Assembly: GCA_028822445.1 (NCBI GenBank) | Contig: JAPKDQ010000002.1 | Coordinates: 372,001-436,000, forward strand | Direction: 5' to 3' | DNA from: Rhodospirillaceae bacterium | GTDB lineage: Bacteria; Pseudomonadota; Alphaproteobacteria; Rhodospirillales; Rhodospirillaceae | Length of the DNA: 64,000 nucleotides | Part shown: one piece after another, positions 19,304-28,534 of the stretch | Numbering within the stretch: the stretch's first letter is position 1 | How the letters are laid out: every line of letters begins with the position of its first letter | Position numbers and translations under genes: made by a program | The notes under the pieces: model-generated | Told to the model about the DNA's origin: nothing | Seen by the model: the letters and a program-made list of their open reading frames with translations, nothing else | Databases searched by the model: none

Positions 19304-19335
19304 CAGAAGAAAACGCCCGGGCCGAAGCCGGGGCG
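19304..19335 (-). terminator. Rho-independent terminator of the decayed TonB receptor
   Basis: On the minus strand a 9-bp stem with one mismatch (19335-19327 with 19322-19314) has a UUCG tetraloop and is followed by TTTTCTTCT. It lies just downstream of the receptor relic's stop codon and would still be usable. Confidence 0.75.
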
Positions 19336-19362
19336 CGTTGTTCTCAGGTTAGACTGTGAAGT

Positions 19363-19785
19363 CTAGAAGTTGTAGGCGGAACGAACACCAAACTGACGCC
19401 TCTTAAGTGCGGTCAGTGCAATGCCGTTAGCGATACCTTGAGTTTGATTTGGCCGTGTAAATGCTGCAGATGTGCGGGTCTTCTGATTAGACCATTGCAT
19501 GAAGCACCCAACCATCGAGAAGTTGGCCCGGTTTTCCATGAGTTGTTATTTCCAACCTAACTCATAGTTTTTAAGGCTTTCTTCGTCTGCGAACAGAGCC
19601 GAGTCGGGGAATTGAGCAAGAATTATGTCAATATTCGATTGAGGTCTGGTGATCAGATCAAGGTTAAAGAAGCCCGGGTTGTTGCCTTTCGAGTACGTCA
19701 CCCAGACATTAGTTTCGTCGCTGGTTTGGAACTGCAGTGTTGCGCGAGGCAGGCAGAGAACTCAAAACTAGGGGCTTCTTAGACA
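19363..19785 (-). pseudogene. TonB-dependent receptor relic (C-terminal fragment)
   Basis: Translating the minus strand gives recognisable beta-barrel segments: PRATLQF, TNVWVTYSKGNNPGFFNLD, EESLKNYELGWK, then an in-frame TAA (19546-19548), QLMENRANFSMVGCF, MQWSNQKTRTSAAF, and the C-terminus KRRQFGVRSAYNF. These align in order with the intact receptor at 20149-22608 (for example ATVWATYSEGNIPGFFNTD, EEGLENYELGWKQQLF, MDWSNLKTRQAV, KRQFGVKVVHNF). Compared with it the relic has a premature stop, a frameshift near PRATL, an internal deletion of roughly 170 residues, and no N-terminal two-thirds. It is a dead paralogue, not a copy of the same sequence. Confidence 0.9.
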
Positions 19786-20148
19786 AAGGCTCCAGCATGA
19801 TGCATTTGTGCAACACGTAAAAACCTAAGCTGAACACAACTAATAATTATTATGGCACGAAATTTTATGAAATAGTCAGCTTTTCCAACATATTCTGGAC
19901 TTACTCTAAGAAGGAGCAGTTCATAAATTCAGCATTTTTTGCGCGTGGAGACCCTGTTGCACGGGATGTTTAGCGCACATTAAACACCCATTCCTGTCTC
20001 TGTTCAGGGTTGCATCTAGTGACGATAAAGAGCATCTTTTTTCTTAATTAAATCCTACTAGGTTTAATTTCTAGGAACAGTTACAGGTATAAGACACATA
20101 GATGCGGCCATATTGCCGCCATTTATAATATTTGGGGACGGATCTAAC
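19786..20148. other. Long leader region before the intact TonB receptor
   Basis: About 360 AT-rich bases between the receptor relic and the intact receptor. A short inverted repeat (GCGGCCATATTGCCGC-like, near 20103-20120) lies about 30 bases before the start. No riboswitch was recognised and no Fur box was convincing by eye. Confidence 0.35.
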
Positions 20149-22608
20149 ATGACCTTTTTATCTCGATTAGGTGCTGGGGTTGCTGGGGTTGCAATAGCAA
20201 CAACGGGACTGGCGGTTGAAAACGCCGTCGTAGCACAAAACCTAGCGCTTGAAGAAATTGTGGTTACAGCCCGTAAGCGCGAAGAGTCGCTGCTCGACAT
20301 TCCTGTAGCTATTACTGCTTTCTCATTCGAACAGCTTGATCGTGGCGGTTTTGACAGCCTCGAAGACCTGTCTTTTGTAACGGCGGGCTTGCACTTTAAT
20401 AAGCAAGGCGGGCAGATCCCCGGCCGTGTGAACACAGCGGTGCGTTTCCGTGGTATGGACTCCAACCAGTCGGCCGCATCTCAGCAGCTTGGCACCGTGT
20501 TTATGGATGGTGTGTACGTTTCCTCGGGTGTTTCCAGTATCGATTTCTCGAACATTGAACGCGTTGAGGTCATTAAAGGCCCGCAGTCTGCGACCTACGG
20601 TCGTTCTACATTTGCTGGTGCAGTTAACTATGTGACAAAGACTCCAGGCTTTGAATACAAAGGCCGGGCAGCCGCTCAGTTTGCTGAAGATGGCACCTAT
20701 GACGTCTCACTGTCTCATGAAGGCCCAATCATCGACGAGAAATTAGCTTACCGGGTCAACGTTCGCGGCTACGGCACCGATGGCCAGTATCGTTCAAATG
20801 CTGATGGCGGTCGTTTGGGCTCCGAGCGCACTGAGACGGCGCAACTGACATTATTTGCGCAGCCGGCTGAGAATTTCACAATCAAGGCTAGAGCGTTTTA
20901 CTCACGCGATAACGATGGTGCTGCTGCAGGCATGTTGCTTGGTTCTCCTATATCTTCTCGCAAAGATGGCTCAGCTAATGCCGGGCCGAACTGTCGTTCA
21001 CAGGGTATTACTTCTAAGGCTGACACCTTGGCTGATTACTTCTGTGGCGCTGTTCCGCAGGTTGATGTGGATTCTTTTATTGCACCGAACACGAAGCTAT
21101 CTCAATTTGATATTGCAGCGTTCCGGGCGCCTGGCTGGACCGACCCACGCAACGGTATTGCGCGGTTAAAACCAACTGGCGTACCAATGGTTGATTTCGT
21201 CGGCCTGCGTCGTAAGTCATGGCGCTTCGCTTTGATTGGTGATTACGAATTTGCTGATGGCCACACACTAACGTCGGTCACCGGCTTTAGCGACATGCGC
21301 GCCAACTGGGTACGTGATTTCGATTTAACACGTTCTTTAAACTTCTTTTCGCAAGATCCGCAAAAGCATACGGATTTCACGCAGGAACTGACTATCGAAT
21401 CACCACAGGATCAGGTGTTTCGTTACTCCGTCGGCGTTAACTATTTTGACGTAGAGTATATTCAGGCTGGTAACGGCGGGATCAACATCTGGGGATCTGA
21501 TGGTGGCGTGACCCAGAGGATTAACGGTGTTGTTCTGCCCGGTCCCTTTACGCTTGGTAATAATGAATTCCCTGCTGAAGCCGGCGAAACCATCGGTGTC
21601 TTTGGGTCTCTGGCCTATGACTTCACGGATGACCTGACCCTTGATATCGAATGGCGGTATCAGGAAGACAGTATTAGTCAAGATAACACTAGAACCCCTG
21701 GAATCGACTTTGAAGATAAGTTCACAGCATTCCTGCCGCGTGTGACCTTATCCTATGATCCGACAGAAGAGGCGACCGTCTGGGCGACCTATTCTGAAGG
21801 AAATATACCAGGTTTCTTCAACACCGATTTGGCACCCTTAAAGCAAAGTGACTTTGACAAGGTTTCCGCAGCAACCGGTGGAGGCTTGAGCTTATTTAAC
21901 TCGGAAGAAGGTTTGGAAAACTACGAACTAGGTTGGAAGCAACAGCTGTTTGATAACCAGGCCTACTTCTCTTTAGTCGCCTATCATATGGACTGGTCAA
22001 ACCTGAAAACGCGCCAGGCCGTAGCCATCACCGATTCTACAGGCACTGACCGTGTGTTGAACCTTCAGTTCAATGCCGGCGATGCCAAACTCGATGGTTT
22101 CGAGTTGGAGGGCGGCTTTGTGGTGAACGAGAATTTAGCGGGTAACTTTAGTCTCAACTTAGCCAAAGGTAAGTTCGGTGAATTGACCTGTGGCTTCTCG
22201 CCGTTTGCTCCGTCAGCAACACGTTCTGATTGCTCGGGTAATGCGCCGGCTCGGTTCCCAGAGTTGAGCGGATCATTCTCCACTACATGGACCGACCAGT
22301 TGAGCGACGACTGGGATTACTTCCTTCGTTTTGATGGCACATACTTCGGTAAGGCTTTCAACGAAGAGAAGAACTACTCCTACATTGGTAAGTTCTGGCG
22401 CTTCAATCTGCGTGCCGGATTTGAGATGGACGACCTTCGCATCGAAGGCTACGTCAACAACATCTTCAATGATGATAGCTACCTTGCCGGTGCACGCTGG
22501 TCCGATTTCTCGGGTTCTCAGTTGTTTGACTTCCTGTTCAGTCAGGGTGTTGCAGCGACACCAGCTGAAAAGCGCCAATTCGGCGTAAAGGTTGTTCACA
22601 ACTTCTAG
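20149..22608 (+). CDS. TonB-dependent outer membrane receptor
   Basis: A receptor of about 819 residues when started at ATG 20149 (MTFLSRLG), which has a GGGGA ribosome-binding site; an upstream frame extension to 20113 would spoil the signal peptide. After the signal peptide (about residues 1-29) comes a TonB box and plug start, LEEIVVTARKREESLLDIPV, then the plug motif RVEVIKGPQSATYGRSTFAG, and a long barrel ending in a phenylalanine (VVHNF), the usual signal for outer membrane assembly. It imports an unknown substrate (iron complex, vitamin or carbohydrate) using TonB energy. It is of the broad IroN/BtuB-like group common in marine bacteria. A strong terminator follows. Confidence 0.95.
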   Translation: MTFLSRLGAGVAGVAIATTGLAVENAVVAQNLALEEIVVTARKREESLLDIPVAITAFSFEQLDRGGFDSLEDLSFVTAGLHFNKQGGQIPGRVNTAVRFRGMDSNQSAASQQLGTVFMDGVYVSSGVSSIDFSNIERVEVIKGPQSATYGRSTFAGAVNYVTKTPGFEYKGRAAAQFAEDGTYDVSLSHEGPIIDEKLAYRVNVRGYGTDGQYRSNADGGRLGSERTETAQLTLFAQPAENFTIKARAFYSRDNDGAAAGMLLGSPISSRKDGSANAGPNCRSQGITSKADTLADYFCGAVPQVDVDSFIAPNTKLSQFDIAAFRAPGWTDPRNGIARLKPTGVPMVDFVGLRRKSWRFALIGDYEFADGHTLTSVTGFSDMRANWVRDFDLTRSLNFFSQDPQKHTDFTQELTIESPQDQVFRYSVGVNYFDVEYIQAGNGGINIWGSDGGVTQRINGVVLPGPFTLGNNEFPAEAGETIGVFGSLAYDFTDDLTLDIEWRYQEDSISQDNTRTPGIDFEDKFTAFLPRVTLSYDPTEEATVWATYSEGNIPGFFNTDLAPLKQSDFDKVSAATGGGLSLFNSEEGLENYELGWKQQLFDNQAYFSLVAYHMDWSNLKTRQAVAITDSTGTDRVLNLQFNAGDAKLDGFELEGGFVVNENLAGNFSLNLAKGKFGELTCGFSPFAPSATRSDCSGNAPARFPELSGSFSTTWTDQLSDDWDYFLRFDGTYFGKAFNEEKNYSYIGKFWRFNLRAGFEMDDLRIEGYVNNIFNDDSYLAGARWSDFSGSQLFDFLFSQGVAATPAEKRQFGVKVVHNF

Positions 22609-22647
22609 AACGAGAATAAAAAACTCAGGCCTAGTGGCCGAAAAGTT

Positions 22648-22680
22648 AAGGCCCCCAGAGTGATCTGGGGGCCTTTTTCT
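22648..22680 (+). terminator. Rho-independent terminator after the TonB receptor
   Basis: An 11-bp perfect stem (22649-22659 with 22664-22674), GTGA loop, followed by TTTTT. It lies 40 bases after the receptor stop codon. Confidence 0.93.
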
Positions 22681-22933
22681 TGTGTTGCCGCCTGCCCTTT
22701 CGGGCGGTGGTTTATGGTCTTAATCCCTTTGGTTTATCTTCTCTGTTTTAGACAGCTATTCTGGCAGAATGGCTACTTATTCTATTTTCAACGCGTATAG
22801 CCCCTCTCTTGTCGGCGCATGCCCTAGGTAGTTAAACCACGGTCATGGGGTTTACATGGGGCGTAAAGGTTGACCTTTTTCTCCATATAAATTTTACCAT
22901 GCACTAACGTTTTCGAATCATAGGATCTGCGCA
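22681..22933. other. Intergenic region before metC
   Basis: No gene is seen. A second, weaker hairpin (CCGCC and GGCGG arms around 22687-22710) follows the receptor terminator. The remainder is AT-rich leader of the next gene. Confidence 0.4.
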
Positions 22934-24127
22934 ATGAAAGAAGATACAAAAATCATCCATGGCGGCGGCAAGAACGCTCTCAAGCATGGTGTCGTGAACA
23001 CACCGGTCTATCGGGCTTCCACTGTCATTTTTTCTGATACGGACCAGATGCAGGCTGCGGCCGAAGGGGCGATCGTTCAGCAAAAGAAGGTGCATTTTTA
23101 TGGTCGCAAAGGCTCACCTACGTCTTGGGCGTTGGAAGAGGCGCTAACAGACCTTGAGCAAGGGTATGACACTGTCTTGGCCCCATCGGGCTTGGGTGCC
23201 GTCACAACAGCGTTGCTTTCGTTCCTTAAGGCGGGCGACCACCTTCTTATGGTTGACACTGTTTATGAGCCGACGCGTAGATTTTGTGACGTCACGCTTG
23301 CGCGCTTTGGTGTCGAGGTGACGTACTATGACCCTCTTATTGGTGGCGGCATTGCGGCGCTGATGTGCTCAAATACGACGGTTGTATTTACGGAGAGTCC
23401 TGGCTCCCATACCTTTGAGATGCAGGACCTGCCGGCTATTTCTGACGCGGCGCACGCAATCAACCAAGATGTTGTTGTCATGATTGACAACACGTGGGCT
23501 TCACCACTTTTTCACAAGCCTCTGACGCTTGGGGCTGATATCTCGATACAAGCCTGCACCAAGTATGTCGTCGGCCATTCAGATGTCATGCTGGGAAGTA
23601 TCACTGCCCTAGAAAAACATTTCCCCGCTTTGTATTCGGGTCGTCAGGAGCTTGGCGTCGCTGCGAGTCCAGATGATGTTTATCTCGCCACGCGCGGGCT
23701 GCGTACTTTGGGTGTGCGCTTGAGGGAACACGAGAAAAACACAATAGAGATCGCGAAGTGGTTTCAAGCGCGTTCAGAAGTTGACCGTGTTCTCTACCCC
23801 GCCTTACCCGAGGATCCTGGGCATGAAATATGGAAACGCGATTTCACGGGGGCTAGTGGCTTATTTGGTGTGATTTTTAAAGAAACCTCCAATGATGCAG
23901 TGTTCGCAATGATCAACGGCATGAAATATTTTGCTTTAGGTTTTTCCTGGGGCGGGTATGAAAGTCTTATCAGCCACTCTTCTCCAGCGAAGTCGCGCAC
24001 AGCAACGACATGGCCGCACCCTGGGCCGGGCATACGGTTGCACATCGGTCTCGAAGACCCAGATGACCTTATCGCCGATCTTGAAGAAGGCCTTTCCAGG
24101 TTTAATGCGGCACTAACCGTCGGCTAA
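22934..24127 (+). CDS. metC: Cystathionine beta-lyase (PLP-dependent)
   Basis: A 397-residue Cys/Met metabolism PLP enzyme. The PLP-binding lysine is K210 in SIQACTKYVVGHSDVMLG; other family landmarks are FYGRKGSPT, PSGLGAVT and the DNTWASPLFHKPL loop. The end shows SWGGYESLI and the RLHIGLEDPDDLIADLEEGL segment typical of the cystathionine beta-lyase group. It cleaves cystathionine to homocysteine, pyruvate and ammonia in methionine synthesis. A related lyase or synthase activity cannot be excluded by sequence alone. It is a single gene with no operon partner. Confidence 0.9.
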   Translation: MKEDTKIIHGGGKNALKHGVVNTPVYRASTVIFSDTDQMQAAAEGAIVQQKKVHFYGRKGSPTSWALEEALTDLEQGYDTVLAPSGLGAVTTALLSFLKAGDHLLMVDTVYEPTRRFCDVTLARFGVEVTYYDPLIGGGIAALMCSNTTVVFTESPGSHTFEMQDLPAISDAAHAINQDVVVMIDNTWASPLFHKPLTLGADISIQACTKYVVGHSDVMLGSITALEKHFPALYSGRQELGVAASPDDVYLATRGLRTLGVRLREHEKNTIEIAKWFQARSEVDRVLYPALPEDPGHEIWKRDFTGASGLFGVIFKETSNDAVFAMINGMKYFALGFSWGGYESLISHSSPAKSRTATTWPHPGPGIRLHIGLEDPDDLIADLEEGLSRFNAALTVG

Positions 24128-24136
24128 GGAGTTCGT

Positions 24137-24250
24137 GTGAGCGAGTATGGTGTCTGTAATTTTGATATTATGGGTATCGAGCTAGACTGGGGCTGGTTCG
24201 TTGTTTTACTAGTTGGTCGAGCCGTGTTTTCGGTATTTTTGTGTTCTTAA
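24137..24250 (+). CDS. Possible small membrane peptide (37 aa)
   Basis: GTG 24137 follows AGGAG by five bases and opens a 37-codon frame ending at 24250. The product has an acidic start and a hydrophobic stretch (WGWFVVLLVGRAVFSVFLC), which suggests one membrane segment. No family is recognised. It lies between metC and korA. A chance frame is possible. Confidence 0.25.
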   Translation: MSEYGVCNFDIMGIELDWGWFVVLLVGRAVFSVFLCS

Positions 24251-24326
24251 AACCCCTATAGATGGTTCGAATTCAAAGCTTACCGGCGTTTCTGAGCACG
24301 CCTAGACATCCTAAAGGACATGGTTA

Positions 24327-26213
24327 ATGAACCTGCAAACTGATCCATCCAAAGGGGATACTCCGGATGGAGGGCAAATTTTAGATACGGACACAGACTC
24401 AATCGTCGTTCGTTTTGCCGGAGACTCGGGTGATGGCGTTCAACTTCTGGGCGGGCAATTCGCCCAGGCAACGGCGGTCGACCATAACTCCCTTGCCACT
24501 TTCCCAGACTTTCCTGCTGAAATTCGGGCTCCGATAGGGACGACCTACGGGGTTTCTGCGTTTCAGATCAAGTTTGGGTCGCGCATGATCAAAACCTCGG
24601 GCGATTCGCCGGACGTCCTCGTTGCTCTTAATCCGGCCGCCCTTAAGGTGAACTATAAAGACGTCCGTGTTGGCGGTTTAATCGTGCTCGATGCCGGAAG
24701 TTTTACAGAGCGCAATCTGAAAAAAGCTGGCTTTGAGGTTGACCCTCGCGGCGATGGAACGCTTGGTGAGTATCGTACACTTGAGATAGATATATCTGCT
24801 TTGACCCTAGAAGCGACGAAGCCGTTCGATGTTACCCAGAAGGAAGCGCTCCGTGGAAAAAACATGTGGACGCTCGGGCTGATTTATTGGATGTACGACC
24901 GAACTACAGCCGCTACCGAGAAGTTTGTCGCTGGAAAGTTTGGCGCCGACTCTCCTGTCGCGCAGGCAAATATAGCGGCACTAAAGGCGGGGCATGCTTA
25001 TGGTGAGACCGCTGAAGTTTCCGGTGATATTCAGCAAACGCGGGTTAGTGATGTAGAATTCCCGGCTGGTGAATACCGGCTAGTGACTGGTGCTGAGGCG
25101 CTCTCATGGGGGTTGGTTGCAGGTTGCCGGCTTGCTGGATTGGATATGACGTTCTGCTCGTATCCCATTACGCCGTCTTCACCCATCTTGCATATCCTGT
25201 CCAAGCTTAAGAATTTCGGTGTCACGACATTCCAAGCTGAAGATGAAATTGCGGCGGCCTGTTCCGCTATCGGTGCATCCTATGCCGGTAATATGGGAAT
25301 CACGGCCAGTTCGGGCCCGGGCATTGCGTTGAAAACCGAAGCTATTGGGTTGGCGATTTCAACCGAGTTGCCTTTGGTTATTGTTAATACGCAACGGGCT
25401 GGTCCTTCGACCGGTTTGCCGACGAAAACAGAACAGTCGGATCTATTTTTGACAGTGTGGGGACGGAACGGTGATGCGCCGATGGTCGTGTTGTCTGCTC
25501 AGTCACCTGCGGATTGTTTTGAGGTGGGGATCGAAGCCGTAAGATTGGCAACGAAATATATGACACCGGTCTTCCTTCTCTCTGACGGGTACATTGCTAA
25601 TGCGGCTGAGCCTTGGCTGATTCCTTCCATGTCCGATTATGAACCGTTCCCAGTTTCCTTCAGGTCTGAAACAGAGGGATTTCAGCCCTTTAGCAGGGAT
25701 GATGAAACCCTGGCTCGTCCCTGGGTAAAACCGGGCACGCCCGGATTGACCCACCGCATCGGGGGCATTGAAAAAGCAGATGGGTCGGGAAATATTTCAT
25801 ACGACCCTGAAAACCATCAGCGCATGACGGATTTACGGACGGCAAAAATAGATGGAATTGCTAAGGATATCCCTAAGCAAGCTGTTGAGTTGGGTAACGA
25901 AGGCGGGAAGCTGGTTGTGGTCGGTTGGGGGTCAACTTTTGGCCCGATCAATCGTGCCGTCGCAAATATGCTAGACGCTGGTTTAGATGTGGCTCATATC
26001 CACATCCGTAATTTGTGGCCCTTGCCCCAGAACTTAATCGAGTTACTGGGCAGCTATGAAAAAGTTCTCGTTGCGGAAATGAACAACGGCCAAATGTTGA
26101 CCTTCCTTCGCAGTCAAACGCGACAGGACATTGACGGCCACCTCAAGGTAACCGGTCAGCCGCTGACCATTCGCGAAGTGCAAGATGCCATCCGCGCCCG
26201 TGTGCAAAATTAA
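24327..26213 (+). CDS. korA: 2-oxoacid:ferredoxin oxidoreductase, subunit alpha (gamma-alpha fusion)
   Basis: A 628-residue protein. Residues about 25-210 form the gamma domain (FAGDSGDGVQLLGGQFAQ, FPDFPAEIRAP), and the rest is the pyrimidine-binding alpha domain (SYPITPSSPILHIL, QAEDEIAAACSAIGASYAG, SSGPGIALKTEAIGLA). The fused gamma-alpha form is typical of the 2-oxoglutarate:ferredoxin oxidoreductase group (KorA). Together with KorB it converts 2-oxoglutarate and CoA to succinyl-CoA and CO2, reducing ferredoxin. AAAGGA precedes the ATG. The exact 2-oxoacid (2-oxoglutarate, pyruvate or branched chain) is inferred. Confidence 0.93.
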   Translation: MNLQTDPSKGDTPDGGQILDTDTDSIVVRFAGDSGDGVQLLGGQFAQATAVDHNSLATFPDFPAEIRAPIGTTYGVSAFQIKFGSRMIKTSGDSPDVLVALNPAALKVNYKDVRVGGLIVLDAGSFTERNLKKAGFEVDPRGDGTLGEYRTLEIDISALTLEATKPFDVTQKEALRGKNMWTLGLIYWMYDRTTAATEKFVAGKFGADSPVAQANIAALKAGHAYGETAEVSGDIQQTRVSDVEFPAGEYRLVTGAEALSWGLVAGCRLAGLDMTFCSYPITPSSPILHILSKLKNFGVTTFQAEDEIAAACSAIGASYAGNMGITASSGPGIALKTEAIGLAISTELPLVIVNTQRAGPSTGLPTKTEQSDLFLTVWGRNGDAPMVVLSAQSPADCFEVGIEAVRLATKYMTPVFLLSDGYIANAAEPWLIPSMSDYEPFPVSFRSETEGFQPFSRDDETLARPWVKPGTPGLTHRIGGIEKADGSGNISYDPENHQRMTDLRTAKIDGIAKDIPKQAVELGNEGGKLVVVGWGSTFGPINRAVANMLDAGLDVAHIHIRNLWPLPQNLIELLGSYEKVLVAEMNNGQMLTFLRSQTRQDIDGHLKVTGQPLTIREVQDAIRARVQN

Positions 26214-26239
26214 GCCACGTTGGCTATTGGAGAAGTAAT

Positions 26240-27265
26240 ATGAACGTTCAAGTCGAACCAGCCAAACTAAAAGCCAAGGATTTTGCGTCGGATCAAGAGG
26301 TTCGGTGGTGTCCAGGATGTGGCGACTACGCCATTCTGAAAGCTGTGCAAGTGGCCTTGGCCAACATGGGGGCTCAGCCAGACAACACGGTATTCGTCTC
26401 AGGAATCGGCTGCGCCGCGCGCTTTCCGTATTACATGGCAACCTATGGCTTTCATACCATTCATGGTCGAGCGCCAGCTGTTGCATCAGGCGTAAAGATT
26501 GCAAACCCTGACCTGGACGTGTGGGTTGTGTCTGGCGATGGCGATTCCTTATCGATTGGCGGCAATCACCTCCTTCATATTCTGCGCCGTAATGTCGACG
26601 TTCAGTTTCTGTTGTTTAACAACGAAATTTATGGGCTAACCAAAGGGCAGTATTCGCCGACGTCTGGGCTTGGTCAGAAATCACCGTCAACACCGCAAGG
26701 GTCGATTGATGCGCCAGTTGACGCCTGCACCTTCGCGCTGGGCTGTAACGCTCGCTTCGTCGCTCGTGGCATCGATATTCAAGCGAAAGAACTAGGCCAC
26801 GTCTTTACCCGTGCCCGTGATCACAAGGGCGCGTCATTTGTAGAAATTATCCAGAACTGCATAGTGTTCAATGATGATGCGTTTGCGCACTTTACTGAAA
26901 AGAGTATTGCCAAGAATTCACAGATTATAGTTAAGCATGGCGAGAAGCTTATTTATGGTGCCGCGTCTGATAAGGGCATTCGGGTTAAACCCGGCGCGTT
27001 TGAACTTGAGGCAGTTACTATTGGTGAGAATGGTATAACTGAAGATGATATCTTGGTTCATGACGAGACTAACCGTGTTCTCGCTGGCCTGCTCGTGGCA
27101 ATGAAGCCGCCAGAAATGCCAGTGGCGCTAGGTGTTATCTATTGTGACCCGGCGACGCCATACGAACAGGCAGTCAAGGCACAAGTCGAGGCTTCCGTTG
27201 CCGCAAACGGCGTTGGTGATCTAGATGTTCTGCTGCGTAAAGGCAGCACATGGACTGTGTCGTAA
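26240..27265 (+). CDS. korB: 2-oxoacid:ferredoxin oxidoreductase, subunit beta
   Basis: A 341-residue thiamine diphosphate-binding subunit. WCPGCGDYAILKAVQ has the conserved cysteine pair; VSGDGDSLSIGGNHLLHILRRN with FNNEIYGLTKGQ is the TPP/Mg motif (GDG...N). It lies 26 bases after korA and works with it. No separate ferredoxin-like delta subunit is adjacent, so it probably uses a free ferredoxin such as FdxA. Its stop is eight bases before the TRAP receptor start, so all three may be on one transcript. Confidence 0.94.
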   Translation: MNVQVEPAKLKAKDFASDQEVRWCPGCGDYAILKAVQVALANMGAQPDNTVFVSGIGCAARFPYYMATYGFHTIHGRAPAVASGVKIANPDLDVWVVSGDGDSLSIGGNHLLHILRRNVDVQFLLFNNEIYGLTKGQYSPTSGLGQKSPSTPQGSIDAPVDACTFALGCNARFVARGIDIQAKELGHVFTRARDHKGASFVEIIQNCIVFNDDAFAHFTEKSIAKNSQIIVKHGEKLIYGAASDKGIRVKPGAFELEAVTIGENGITEDDILVHDETNRVLAGLLVAMKPPEMPVALGVIYCDPATPYEQAVKAQVEASVAANGVGDLDVLLRKGSTWTVS

Positions 27266-27273
27266 GCCCTCCG

Positions 27274-28380
27274 ATGAAACGCCGGTCTTTCCTGAAGACG
27301 GCCGCTGTCGGTGGTTCTGCCGCTGCGTCATCTGTTATTGCTGCGCCTGCGATCTCTAAAGGACTGCGAGAATGGCGGATGGTAACCAGTTGGCCGAAGG
27401 GCTTGCCTGGCCTTGGTACAGGCGCTGATCGGCTCGCAGAACGCATTACGGTCCTGTCGGGTGGCCGTATCACCGTTAAAGTTTACTCTGCTGGAGAGCT
27501 TGTCCCCCCACTCGGCTGTTTCGATGCTGTTGCAGAGGGTGTCGCCCAGCTTGGTCATGATGCTGCTTATTATCACCTTGGGAAATCGGAAGGCTGCGCT
27601 TTTTATACGTCGTTCCCCTGGGGCTTCACGGCCAACGAAATCGGAGCCTGGGTTGGGCATGGGGATGGACAGGTGCTTTGGGATGAGTTGTACAAGCCGT
27701 TTGGTATTCGTGGTTTTTTAGCGGGTAACACCGGCACTCAGATGCTGGGTTGGTTCAGTAAAGAAATTAATTCGATCGATGACCTCAAGGGCCTTAAATT
27801 TCGCGCACCCGGAAACCAAGGGAAAATTCTTCGAAAGCTTGGTGCGACACCTGTGGTCCTTGCAGGCGGTGAGATCTTTCCGGCCTTACAGTCGGGCGCT
27901 ATAGATGGGGCAGAGTGGGTTGGGCCATACAATGATTTGTCCCTCGGCTTTTATCAGGTTTGTAAATATTACTATTCCTATGGCTACCATGAGCCAGGCG
28001 CAGCGCTTCAGCTGATGGTCAATGAAGAGGCGTGGCAATCCTTGGACAGCGAGCTTCAGGCTATTGTTAAAGCTTCCGCTGATGTCGCCAATCAAGATAT
28101 GCTCGCAGAATATAATGCGAGGTCAGGTCCAGCCTTGCGCACGTTGGTTCAAGAACATGGGGTGCAGGTAAAGGCTCTCCCTGAAGAAGTGCTTTTGGCT
28201 AGTGGCCGCGCGGCCAACGAAGTGCTCAATGAAGTTTATGAAAGCGGCACGCCTACAGTGCGCAAGATTTGCGAAGACTTTCTAAAGTTTAGAAAGGACA
28301 TCATGCCCTGGACCCGCATCAGCGAGCAGGCGTTCATTAATGCGCGGCGATTGCCATTTGAATTTGGCCTGAAAAGTTAG
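27274..28380 (+). CDS. TRAP transporter substrate-binding protein, TakP-like (2-oxoacid)
   Basis: A 368-residue DctP-family receptor with a twin-arginine signal (MKRRSFLKTAAVGG, Ala-rich to AAPAISKG). I start it at ATG 27274 so that the signal comes first; a frame extension to 27250 overlaps korB. TSWPKGLPGLGTGADRLAER, VYSAGELVPPLGCFDAV, RAPGNQGKILRKLGATPV and GAEWVGPYNDLSLGFYQ resemble the TakP group that binds short 2-oxoacids with a cation. The membrane subunits lie in opposite orientation downstream (30476-31042 and 28953-30476). Substrate assignment is from recall of TakP sequences. Confidence 0.86.
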   Translation: MKRRSFLKTAAVGGSAAASSVIAAPAISKGLREWRMVTSWPKGLPGLGTGADRLAERITVLSGGRITVKVYSAGELVPPLGCFDAVAEGVAQLGHDAAYYHLGKSEGCAFYTSFPWGFTANEIGAWVGHGDGQVLWDELYKPFGIRGFLAGNTGTQMLGWFSKEINSIDDLKGLKFRAPGNQGKILRKLGATPVVLAGGEIFPALQSGAIDGAEWVGPYNDLSLGFYQVCKYYYSYGYHEPGAALQLMVNEEAWQSLDSELQAIVKASADVANQDMLAEYNARSGPALRTLVQEHGVQVKALPEEVLLASGRAANEVLNEVYESGTPTVRKICEDFLKFRKDIMPWTRISEQAFINARRLPFEFGLKS

Positions 28381-28534
28381 AGAGGCCAGCCTAAGGTATT
28401 GCCGAGCGTCCCCCGGAACGGCAGGTCTATCGTCATCCAATTTGAATTTTTAAACAGCCAAAATATTAGCGTTGCCCTAGATTGGCTTGCGGTCTCGAAG
28501 CCTATGGCGTCGGTAAACTCTGGGTACTCAGCTC

